From assembly GCA_002682825.1 (NCBI GenBank), contig NOKP01000025.1:5746-69745 (forward strand): a stretch of DNA of 64,000 bases, read 5' to 3'. The first letter of the stretch is position 1. Each line of letters begins with the position of its first letter. The position numbers were made by a program, and so were the translations under genes. This stretch comes from Neonectria sp. B-13 (Eukaryota; Ascomycota; Sordariomycetes; Hypocreales; Nectriaceae). The notes beneath the pieces were generated by a model. It searched no databases. It was not told the DNA's origin and worked only from the letters and a program-made list of their open reading frames with translations. Shown here piece by piece: positions 47,801-57,634 of this stretch.

Positions 47801-49064
47801 TCAGAGATTTCTTCGTCAAGTATATGAAGAACGATGTGCTAGGGCTGATCGCGACGTCTCATCTAGCCATGGCAGACAACTTTGGGCCAATGTCACCCAA
47901 GTGTAAGTACTCCTTTGATAGTTGACAACTTCATGGTCTGACTCAGGATCAGGTCTTGAATTGGCAGCTCTCCATTCCAAGGCAGTCGACTACCCCAAGA
48001 CTGGAGAGCCAGCCGCCATGAGACGAGATCAGCAAGTCCGAAGATGGCCACACTTCATGGAGAAGAAACTTTCCTATCACTCGAGGAAGGCCCTTGGGAT
48101 TATCTACGACAAGGTAGTCAACAAGTCGATTCAATTCAACCCTATCTGGGACAGCCCGTTCGACCAACGAATCATCAAGCTTGATACGGTCAAGCCTGAC
48201 AGTGACATGCTTAACGCGGCGAGGAAGATCAAGTCGGAGTACGACACTTCCGTCCGCCGAATTCTCAGCCAACACGACGTCGAGACCGAGTTCGAGTTGT
48301 GGACAGGGTTCGCTATGTCTAAGCCAGCTATTGGATCCGGCTATAAGCGCCAGGAAGAGCTTGGGCGGGAGTACGACGCTTTGAAGCAACGGTTCCGTGA
48401 CATCTGCTACGAGGCTGCAGGTGGCAAGCACACCGAGTTGATTGACCGATTCGTGGTGGCCATGTACATTGTCACTGAGGAAGAAACTAAACTTGCACTT
48501 CGCGAAACCATCGAGGAGGCGAGCTGTGTCCCTCAGTCGGGGCATCTGGAAGCAAAGGCCATGCCGCTAATTAGTTTCCCCTGGGTCTTTCACTGGGTCA
48601 TGATCCGCCTTGTGGGCAGCGGCAAGATCAACAAGGATCCCGCTCAGGTGTCGGCCGGTCGGAAAGCTTCCCAGCATTTGCAGCTGCCCCCCATCGACGA
48701 ACAGCCGAATAGTGCAAATGCCAGTCGCAAGGTCAACGTGGCGGAGACGGCACAGACCGATCTGGGGGCTGATTACACCCATCTGCCAGATGGAACAGTG
48801 ATCCATCGTGGCGAGCCGCTCACCTTGTTCGACTTTTCAGAAGCAGCGTCACCCAAGTCTCCCGCGCCAGAGACGGGTTTTATGAGGGTGTTAACGAGCC
48901 AGGAAGATCAACAGAGAGATCAACATGGCCCGAGCAGCAATGACGATGGTGGCAAGGACGAGGTTATTGCTGAAGCTAAGGAAGAAGGGAGCGAGACGCA
49001 GGCGCAAAAGGAGAGTGCCATGGGTCGCCTGGCACGCCTCGTTGACTGCGAGGGGGGGTGGTAG
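44878..49064 (+). CDS. RNA-dependent RNA polymerase of the RNA-silencing (Rdp1/SAD-1/RRP) type
   Basis: Exons are 44878-47902 and 47953-49064, giving 1378 residues from the first in-frame ATG; an ATG at 44902 is an alternative start. The N-terminal 65 residues are Arg/Ser/Pro-rich. Residues ~72-123 form an RRM-like fold (FTVRLDNLPANVTTTNLWDW, then SQGAMSAKIRF). A large conserved body follows, with NGYCFTDGVGKISPFIAQMI, the FQFRMGGCKGVLALWPD block and the catalytic SGGDLDGDDFFV motif, whose metal-binding aspartates are at 932, 934 and 936. Just after the junction comes CLELAALHSKAVDYPKTG, a conserved RdRP block. That identifies the acceptor at 47952 rather than the one six bases earlier. The C-terminal ~110 residues are polar and disordered. 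The enzyme makes dsRNA from aberrant or unpaired transcripts for Dicer. The subfamily (meiotic silencing or other) is not resolved. Confidence 0.93.
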
Positions 49065-49252
49065 GCTTCGGGACTGTTGGAGTGACTATTCTGAGGCGTT
49101 CGAGTCTGGGGTTTCACGGGGTGGAGAAACAGAGAGAGCATCTAAAGGACCGAGGCGGTAGAAGAAGAAAACATTTACAGTGTGCTGCAAGACCTTTGCA
49201 CTTTGCAGCGGCGTACGGATATCCAATCGTAAAATGCTTGGCGATCGTCAAA

Positions 49253-50577
49253 TCATCGCCTAATGCACAAGTCTGTTCTGAGGACCCATTTTTCGCCCGC
49301 TGTGACCTCGCGTCCCTCGTGCTAGATTAGCGGCGTCAGCCATCAAAACACCTCCAACATATGTTGAGTTCGACGGGAGAAGAGAAAACATGCCGAAAAA
49401 GGTAGGGCTTACGAGAAGACAGTCGTCACCATGCTTATGCAGGAGGAGCATCCCCGTCTCAAGAGGCACAGCAATTTCCTCTCGCGCAGACTTGCGGTCG
49501 CGTGGATAGAAAACTGTTTCACCCCCGACGCAGCCTTCAGCAGGCGACGTCAGATAGAGTAACAGGGTCCAGGTCGTTCGGACCGGGGTTGGGGGATCTA
49601 GAGGCAGGGTGAGGTTGTTGGAATCGTCGTCTAATAACAACCAGCAGTCAGCTAATATGATGCAAATCGAGATGGCAATACCACGGTAGGGCAGGTCTGA
49701 GGGGAGGGCGGGCTAAAATGGCGGTGTTGATGGGATAATTTGGCTTTATGACATGTTGCGTTTGCAAAACCGGGGCACCGGATGCAACAGGCCCGGGGTA
49801 AGACACAAGTATCAGGGTGGGGACATTGAGAGTTGGCAGATGAGTCCAATGCAGGACGGTGGTTAAAAATGCAGCCAAAGTGTAGGGGTGGGTTGGTTCG
49901 ATGGAGACATGGACAGTAAGGTTGAAGTATCCAACAACGGCAAAGGCGACGGCAGTTGAACATGTACGTACAGTGGCAGTCAAAGTACTGGCCCTTGGAA
50001 TAGCGGTATACTCGAATGTTTGGGCTCAGCCCGACGAGTTCACCGCCCCTGCAACGGCCGTCAGTCTACAATCTCGGCTCAAAAGAAGAACGCAGTGTAA
50101 CGGCATTGCCTTTTGGAACGCGTGTGGATGGGTGTTCCCGACGCAGGGTACCCGGAAGGAACCTGGTGGGACGGAGCCTGGTCGAGATAGAAAACAAAGA
50201 AAAACTCACCAGTGGTCCTGCACATCTCCACCCTCCAACAACGCCTCCTTGAGTCCTGTCTCTTCCCACAGCCGAAGAGCAAACTCCGGGCTCTCGACTT
50301 GGAACCGATCGTTGACTCGGACGGCCTCGCCGCGCTTCGGGCGGCCCGGTGTCGTTTGGAGTGGCAATGTCTTGAGGAAGGTCACATAATCTCGGCAGAG
50401 GGAGCGGGGAAAGAATGAGGGAACAAGGACTACTTTGGAAGTCAAGGGGTGTGGTTGAAGTGTGAGATCGACGATGGGCAACGGAGGCTTAAACACCGGC
50501 CAGGACGGCATGAGAGGGGGCGGCTGGGGCGTTGCAGCCAGAACTTTGGACGGTTTTGAACCTTTGGGTTTAGCCAT
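49253..50577 (-). CDS. Prolyl-4-hydroxylase-like 2OG-Fe(II) oxygenase
   Basis: Four exons assembled from splice sites: 50577-50210, 50048-49972 (77 bases), 49630-49413 and 49321-49253, giving 243 residues. The short second and last exons are easily missed. The protein starts MAKPKGSKPSKV. The double-stranded beta-helix has the iron-binding HxD at H148 and D150 (CHYDDSNN), the distal histidine at H222 (CLLHEGREVTAG) and the 2-oxoglutarate-binding Arg at 236 (KWVLRTD). SPNIRVYRYSKGQYFDCHY and GGETVFYPRD are typical of fungal members of the P4Hc family. It needs Fe(II) and 2-oxoglutarate. There is no signal peptide or ER signal, so a cytosolic or nuclear protein hydroxylase is more likely than collagen prolyl hydroxylase. 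The substrate is unknown. Confidence 0.88.
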
Positions 50578-52312
50578 GGTGGTGCGTTGCGATGGGGTCA
50601 GATCGAGAAGCTGATTCAGAGACGATGTCCTTGGCAAAGGACGTGACGTAGTCTAGGTATCTGAATTTTGGTCAGTCTGGTTGTACGCAGTATGATATGA
50701 AGAACCAAGTAGCAAGTGCACGATGGAGCCGAACCGCCCGAAGAGAGGCACGCAAAAAACGGCGGCTAGGGAGAGTCGTGTACAGTAGTGTGCAGTTCAG
50801 TTGGTATTGGGATAGGGCATAGTCATGAAGTGGATCGAGGGATGCGGGCGTGCTGCCAACATCAATACAACAATGCACCGAACCTAAGAGCGGCCAACGG
50901 ACGGGGAGGGGGCCGGCCTACTAGGCTTGAAATGCACGAAGCAGAGGATTGGGCATGGCGGCAGTGGCCCGGCAAGATCGTGAGCCTCGAATTGCTTTTC
51001 AGAGCCTAGTCTTGTGGGCTGCATAGTCTGCACCAGGCCGGGGCCGCTGGTCTATGCACGCAAGGTGATACAGAATACAGACGGCTGACCGCTTGGACGT
51101 CCGCCGTAGGTAGACGAAGCCATGCCATGCTGCTGAACCGGAGCCAGGGACCTGGGTTGGCGATGTCTATGCTGGGGGCGAGGGTGTGGGATAGTAGCGC
51201 CGAGGATCAAGGTGAATGGATGTCCAACCTACTTAATTAAGTTGGGTTGGAGGAGAGATGCCCAACGGCAAGGGGGAAACGCGATCGACAAGGCCAGGCT
51301 GATGAGACAGTGCTGTAAGTATGAATACAAAGCGGCAGGTGATGGGTTGATTGACGCCCGAATGTCTTGGTTTCCGAGGACGAGGCTTGGGAGTTGAAAT
51401 ACAGTAGAAGCGGAGTGAGGTGGATCCTTGTAGGCGGACTTGCCGACTTGCCAGAGCCCCGCAACATGCATTTTCAGGGTTTATACGACGCGACAGCCTG
51501 TAAGTTCTCTTCGAGGGTTCGGGTGTTCTCCCGGCGTTGGCTCCGTGTGCGAGAATGATGGACCTGGGTGGTCTCTTAATCTATGGGGTATTTTTCTTTG
51601 TGTCGGGTTGCGTGTGCGCGCGCGTGCGTCTGTGAGGAGGGTATGTGTGTTTTGGGGATATCGACCACCCATTGGCGGAGAAACGACAAGATGCAGAGGG
51701 CAACTGTCTCTACTACTTCGTACCATGTCTCGCCAGCTTCAAACGTCGACCAATGCCAGCATCAACCACATATCCATAAGTCGTCCATGCGCTTTTGGAA
51801 ACCAACGCTCGGTGTGACTATAGCACGTAGCGTCCATTGCTCCCTCACGTTTATGGCAACCTCGCTGCAGACAAATCCCCGACTGGGTATAAACTCCCGA
51901 TATTTTTTTACACCGATCTGCCCACGTTTTAGACCAACCACTTCTTCTTCTAGCTTCAAACAGCTCTGCAGTCATTTCTCGTTGTGTAGCACGTCTTCGT
52001 CAAGGACACGCGGTGATCAGAGAGCTGCCACCCGTGCTACACCCAATACGACGCTGTCCAGTTGGAGAGCGCAATGCCCCTTCAGTCCTGTACGTAGGGG
52101 TGGTTAATAAAATAATTGCTTCTGTGTTAGCCACTCCTGGGGAAGTGCGTTCAGCTGCGTAGCCTTGCCAATATCTGCCACACAAGTTTGCCACCCTTGG
52201 TGCTTTCCAGCATATAAACCACCAGGGGGTGAACGATTGTAGGTGAGATTCATATTGGCCTCATTCTCTCTGTTCCGACAGATCGGTTTCCACGTACGCC
52301 TTAATCTCAACA
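50578..52312. other. Gene-free divergent region
   Basis: The oxygenase (minus) and the next plus-strand gene are transcribed away from each other, so this 1.7 kb holds both promoters. A 174-codon plus-strand frame (51583-52107) is composed of Ser/Thr/Arg-rich sequence with scattered cysteines and no domain. I see no RNA gene. Confidence 0.45.
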
Positions 52313-53478
52313 ATGCTGGCCAGTTTTGCTCTCGTGGCCATAGCCCGGGCCTTGGGCGAGACTCCCGAGCAGAGCACGCCGATGCCGACAGTCGGTATCA
52401 CGTCAACGCCTCGACTAGGTCGCACAATCCAGCGATTCGAATCGCTCTGGAAGCACTGGGCAGAGTGTTTGAGGATTCAGTACCAAGACGAGCAACACCC
52501 TGAGCTCGACAAGCTCTTTACCAGGACAGCCCGAGTCATGGCCAGCTCGTCCATCATCTTCTCAAACATCAAGATGAAGGCTAAGAAGGGAAATATGGAA
52601 ATAGCAAGCGCTCCACTCGTCAAGATCTTGAAGAACACCCGAAAGGCCATCGCTACCAGCCAAAGAATCACCCACATCAAAGAACTCGAGTCATGGGTCC
52701 TTCCAGAGAATCTTCCACCGAGGCCTCCCTCATCTGACGCAGACCCCCGCGAGTACAGACGCAGGAAGCAGGTCAACGATAAAGCAAACATCCTGGTCGA
52801 GCGAAGGAAAAGGCCAGTGCAGTGTTGCATGTTCGTTGCGCTGGCTCTCTTCCAGTTGCTCTACCCGGACGAGCTGCATGATTTTGTCGCTGAGTACGAG
52901 AATGAACTCGTTCGCGAAACCTTCGACCGAGTGATTGAGGTTGACGACGCGAAGACTTATGAACGGGTGCAATTGAAACGGCATTGTCGAGCAAGGCTCA
53001 CACCGCCGCAAGACAAGATTCCAAGACACGGGATCCCATTTGGAGAAATCACTTGCATCCCTCGATTTGTCCGGAACCCCATGGCTTGCGGAGCACCAAT
53101 TGTGACCAACCAGTTTCGCAACGAGAGTAAGTACATCGTTATTCACGTAACACGTTGCATGACGGGACTGACAGAGGGAATCTGCAGCGAAAGACCGAGA
53201 GTATATCAACCTTAACCGCAACAATAGGCCGCAGCACCTTGGGGTTGCAGCACGAAAATCCTGCAACCCATTGCATGACGGGTGGGATAACGGCTCGAGG
53301 AACATCAACGGATTTCAAAGGTAAGGCGACGATGGCCCTCTAGGCTGAAGCCCGGGGTGCTCGGAAGGAAGAGCAGGAACGCGATCCGATTTGAGGCTGG
53401 GTGGTCTTATTTTTGCATGTACTGTCTGTCACCTGCTGAGACTTTAGTACAGATGACCATTGGAGCAATGTACAGTAA
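52313..53478 (+). CDS. Unrecognised protein, two or three exons
   Basis: Exon 1 is 52313-53126 (ATG in acaATG context). A clear GTAAGT donor and CAG acceptor join it to 53188-53320. I do not recognise the family. The protein has a short hydrophobic N-terminus (MLASFALVAIARALG), then a helical, basic body with FESLWKHWAECLRIQYQDEQ and VQCCMFVALALFQLLYPDEL. The spliced exon 2 adds KDREYINLNRNNRPQ and CNPLHDGWDNGSRN. Two endings are possible. Without a further intron it stops at 53324 after FQR (316 residues). With a donor at 53321 and acceptor at 53447 it continues STDDHWSNVQ and stops at 53478. Splicing, coding frame and length support a real gene. Function is unknown and expression could be weak. 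Confidence 0.6.
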
Positions 53479-53757
53479 CGGAATTGTCCTGGCGATCAGG
53501 GGAAAAGAGGCGTCGAGGGGCTCACAAAAGCAGTATGCAGATAAACGAGAATATGCTGTGCTGATGTAGTGCATATACATGAAGCGGGGTTTCTGTTTTG
53601 TGTTTGTCTGCAAGCCGGCAAGCACGCATGGCCGTTTCCCGGCTTTCGAGACTCTCAGAAACGGCACAGCGACAAAAGCATATCTTTGCCACGCTGAAAC
53701 CGCTGCAGTTCCGTGGACTTCACTCCCTTGTACCATTACCAGCTGTTCCGTCCATCA

Positions 53758-54282
53758 ATGGCGGGCGCTTTTGCAATGTCTGGAACTACTAGTCCACCAG
53801 CGCCTCAAACCACCACCAACCCTTCTCGTCAAGACACACCGCCGCCTCTACCGCCATGGGCACGTCAATTTAAACAACTGGGGCTACTTCTTGCGGGGGC
53901 GGGATTCATGGCTGTATCAGTCGCCGTATCCCGGCGCGCGGTGATGCGAAGGCGGCTGGATGCTATGCCCAGGTTCTACACATCTAATCGGAACCCGGTC
54001 AACTTCGACTCCTCAGACCGGTCTGCACTTGCAGCACAAGCCCTGGGCTTGGCAACTCTCAATGTTACGAGCTTTGGAATTATGCTGGTCGGAGGCATCT
54101 CCTGGGGCTTCGATTTGAGTACCCTTGAAGAGGTCCGGTCCAGGAGTCAAGCGGCGATTCGACGGCCAGGCTCGCTGAACCCAGAGGACGAGGCGGCGGT
54201 GGAGGAAATGATGAAAGACCTCATGGACCGTTTGGGCATGGAGAAGCCGGCGGAAGAGGAGGACGGCGCGAAGAAAGATTGA
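53758..54282 (+). CDS. AIM11: Altered inheritance of mitochondria protein 11 (AIM11) family
   Basis: A single exon of 174 residues from the ATG at 53758 (MAGAFAMSG); a second ATG six codons later could be used instead. After a Pro/Thr-rich N-terminus comes the first membrane helix (FKQLGLLLAGAGFMAVSVAV), followed directly by SRRAVMRRRL and MPRFYTSN. A second hydrophobic segment is at LATLNVTSFGIMLVGGISWG. An acidic, helical C-terminus with EEMMKDLMDRLGM follows. This order (helix, RRAV-RRR, PxFY, helix) is the AIM11 family pattern. These are small membrane proteins linked in yeast to mitochondrial genome inheritance; biochemical function is unknown. The gene begins about 280 bases after the preceding unknown gene on the same strand. 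Confidence 0.85.
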   Translation: MAGAFAMSGTTSPPAPQTTTNPSRQDTPPPLPPWARQFKQLGLLLAGAGFMAVSVAVSRRAVMRRRLDAMPRFYTSNRNPVNFDSSDRSALAAQALGLATLNVTSFGIMLVGGISWGFDLSTLEEVRSRSQAAIRRPGSLNPEDEAAVEEMMKDLMDRLGMEKPAEEEDGAKKD

Positions 54283-55685
54283 GGACAACTGCCAACTTCA
54301 CAGCACGGACTACTGGTACGAACCATCATCTAAGCTCGAAGACAGGCGTTCGAGCATGTACAGTACATCAAGGCAACATTGTGATGACCCGGGGCAGAGA
54401 GTCCGTCCGAGCAAAACTCCGGGTCATGCAAGCCTCCGACCATGACGTTCAGTAGCAACAAATGGGATCAGGAAGACAATTAAACATCCTGGGATGGCCC
54501 CAGCCTTGAAGCCATGAGATCCATCTAACCGATCCCCAAGAACCAAACCTAGGAATCTGCATCTCTGGAACCTGGATAACGGGAACTCGATACAGGATTG
54601 CATAGACTACATGACAGATACAGGCATCAGCCAGCCCGTCGGATGGCGCCCCGCTCATTCCTTTTTCCCCGGGCTAGTTCGGGGAGCCGTGACAACCGCC
54701 ACTACAACCACGGCGTGCCGCCGCCAACGCATGTACGTGGGTGATGAATGGTAGATGGTGTGCACCCTTTGCGTTCTAAGTCGTCGACTCGTTGCTCGAA
54801 ACACCCCTGTCATGGCAGCGTCGCTGCGCAATAACGGGCTGGATCTCCTCTTTAGACCGGGTCACCTGGGCATGTGCCAGGCTCTGAGGCGCCGCCATTG
54901 TCGCCCTCGTCGGGTCATCAGCCAGCATGGCCGGGGAGTCCTTGGGCCATCGCGATCTCAAGTTCAAGGCCCAGCCACGGTCGAAGGTGCCGGGGAGAAC
55001 AGAAAGAAGAAAAAAATGACAGCCTTATTAAGCGGAAGGGAGATGGAAAGTCTCACAGAAGTCCCCAGTCGGAGAGTGTTTGGTCCAAGGACCTGGGTCT
55101 ACCAGTTGTTTTCTGGAATGCTGCAGCCCCCAAATACGCAGCCCAGCTAGCGAGCCCTCTTGATTAGAGGAGAGGTCAATGAGTTGCAGCATCGCAGACT
55201 TGGCCGCGTTCAGGCCGGTCTCCGCCCAGCCTGGAGGACCACATTGGACTGGGAACTCCACCCTGAGCTGAGGACACTTGGGCGTACGATCGATCGCATT
55301 AGGGCAGCGAGACCTCTCGCCCAACAGGACAACAGGTCCGGGCAAGGCGCGTGAACGAATAACTATCCGGCGGCGGTAGGTGACGAGTGCCATATCAGCC
55401 CCGATAGAGACATGGCATGGCCCAGGGCTTAGACAAGTTGAAGGGCAATTGTATCCGGATGGGTACCGCAAATGCAGGGCGCCCCCGGTAGACTCCGTCA
55501 CATCATCGGACTTTGTGTATCCGCCGGACTCGCCTTGAAAGCCGAAACTTTTCGGCCGCTGGATCTTGCCCTGGTATCTATATGAAGCCATGGGTCTTTT
55601 GTTGAATTTTCGCCTGAATCGATGGCTTGTCCACTCTTAACTATCCGAGGCAACACTGGCTTGTTGCAATCCACCTTTTCTCGCA
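54283..55685. other. Gene-free stretch
   Basis: This 1.4 kb carries the AIM11 3' flank and the promoter of the next gene. Overlapping frames on both strands (for example 54755-55150 plus and 55028-55591 minus) lack domains. Nothing further is supported. Confidence 0.5.
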
Positions 55686-57221
55686 ATGGCTGAGTTGGAA
55701 CCCGACTTCGAGATCCGTGTTTGGAGATACACGTACGCCGAGGGAGACGGGAGGGGGGTCATCTTGCTCAATTCCCCTCAACAATCCGAGGACATGAGCC
55801 ACGATACGCTTGTTCTCCGCCAGGTGAACTCGGACGCCGAGAACAAGGTCTGGGTGCAGGAACAGGCTTCGCGGTTCTTCAAGAGAACCAGGCAGCCTCC
55901 CGGAGGGCCTCTGATGGACGATGCCCACGGCGTCATTGCGCGCGATGGCCATGCCGAGACAATACCCAGACAGGGCGAAAGGGCCGCCATTTACACGTAC
56001 AGTCGAGGAGACCGAGTATGGATCGAACGCAGCCTCGACCCGACGCACGATATTGAGAACGATGGGAACAAAATCCCAGTCATCGACCTCGAATCGTTCA
56101 CGGCGTTCGAGATTCCCTTTGAATACATCTCCTTTGTCCCTCAGTTCGTCAAGAAAGACGAACACGGCGAACACCATGCCGTCGCCGTTGGCCCGATCCT
56201 CAATACTTTCCGAGGCAAACACAAGACCAAGACCCAGATTTACTTCAAGTGGTTGGCCGACAAGCCGGACAAGGTGTCGTACGTGTGGCTCAACAAGAAG
56301 GACAAGGGCGACCTGGAGGAGTTGAAGGCCTACGTCCAGATTGAAGCCCATAACCAGAAGCAAGAGGCATTCCGAAATCAATGGCAGGCACTTACCAGGA
56401 AGCTTGCGGGGCTTGGGCTGCTCTTTGGCGATGAGATCGTCGAAGGGCCTACAGATCCTTTGGATTCGTCCAGCGACAGCGACGCGGACGATCTCACGCT
56501 GCAGTGGAACACAGGCTCATCAGCGGTATATAGGAATCCTTCTTCACGCAGGGGATGAGTGCTGACGCTTTCGCTACAGCACAAGAACCCCTGCAATCTT
56601 AGTCCATGCCCGGCATTCAACAACCCCGACCTAGACCTCGTTGCCACTTACGTTGGCGGCTACTCGTGGATGGAGCACTACCACGTCCAAGACGAAGACG
56701 TCGACGAGTGCCCTCAAGGCGCTGAGCACAAGGGACACTGCGTGCTGCGTGACAACCGGACGAGATGTGCCTACGCGACAGATCGCGTCCGGCACACCTG
56801 CTGCAAGCTCCGGATGAACCCTCTCCTCCCCGGACCGTACGGGGATCCGAACGACGTCACGCTGCCGCTCTGGGAGACCACGGCCGGGGATGACTACTTC
56901 TTCGACGCCTCGAGAAACGTCCGGACGCGGACAGAGTTGGAGGACCGGGACGATATCCCGCCAGAGATGGAACGGCTGCGACAGCAAATGCTGGCCGGGA
57001 AGGCGGCAGCGCGACAGAACCCGCCTGATGTTCCGATGAGAGACGCTTGTTCTGTACAGGTCAGCAGCGCGGTCCGGCCTCAAGCATCGGTCTCCAGGAG
57101 CCGGAATCTACCTGGAGGAAGCGAGAGGAAGCTTACAGCGAACCCCTTTAAACGGCCCAATCCATATGCTTCGCAAACGTCAGGTCCTGGACAGGGTCCC
57201 AACAGGAACATTCGAAATTGA
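55686..57221 (+). CDS. Unrecognised two-exon protein with a cysteine-containing C-terminal region
   Basis: Exons are 55686-56525 and 56580-57221 (54-base intron, phase 0), giving 493 residues. I do not recognise the family. Residues 1-275 look folded: MAELEPDFEIRVWRYTYAEG, an aromatic-rich middle (FEIPFEYISFVPQFVKKDE, then TQIYFKWLADKPDKVSYVWL) and a charged helix. There is a short acidic/Ser stretch before the intron. The second exon begins HKNPCNLSPCPAFNNP and goes on with DECPQGAEHKGHCVLRDNRT, then RCAYATDRVRHTCCKL: eight cysteines and several histidines in about 80 residues. This spacing could bind zinc or form disulphides, but no signal peptide is visible. The C-terminal 90 residues are basic and disordered. 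Splicing that preserves the frame argues strongly for a true gene. Confidence 0.75.
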
Positions 57222-57634
57222 GCCCCGGGTTGCTTTCCGCGATAGACGGAATTGTTTTGTACCTTGTACGATGATGATTGATGGTTACTAGACTAGTGTA
57301 CGATGTACCGCTGTTAGGCATTTGGAAGTTTACGTTTGTTTGTTGGTTCTTCCCCCCAGGGTAGGCGCCTTAATATTCGATGTGTGTACTCTTCACCAAC
57401 ACAAGCGAGTCAAGACGCCGCAAGCCAAGCTTCGTTGCTCGATTCCTCATTATTGCTACGTATTCCCATATTCCACAACGCAACCAAACATAATTACAAT
57501 CCACCTTTGCCCCATGTCCCGACTCATCCATCCGTCCCTCCGGGTCGCGAGACCTAAACCCAGAACAATGCTACAACGCCCCATCACCATGCACGCCAAT
57601 CCCATATCCTACCCTATCCTTTCATCCCGTCTTC
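57222..57634. other. Convergent intergenic region
   Basis: About 410 bases between two converging genes; it should hold both 3' UTRs. No other feature seen. Confidence 0.5.

Noticed and set aside
51583..52107. 174-codon plus-strand frame between the oxygenase and the unknown gene
   Set aside because: Ser/Thr/Arg-rich with scattered Cys, no domain, in an expected divergent promoter region.
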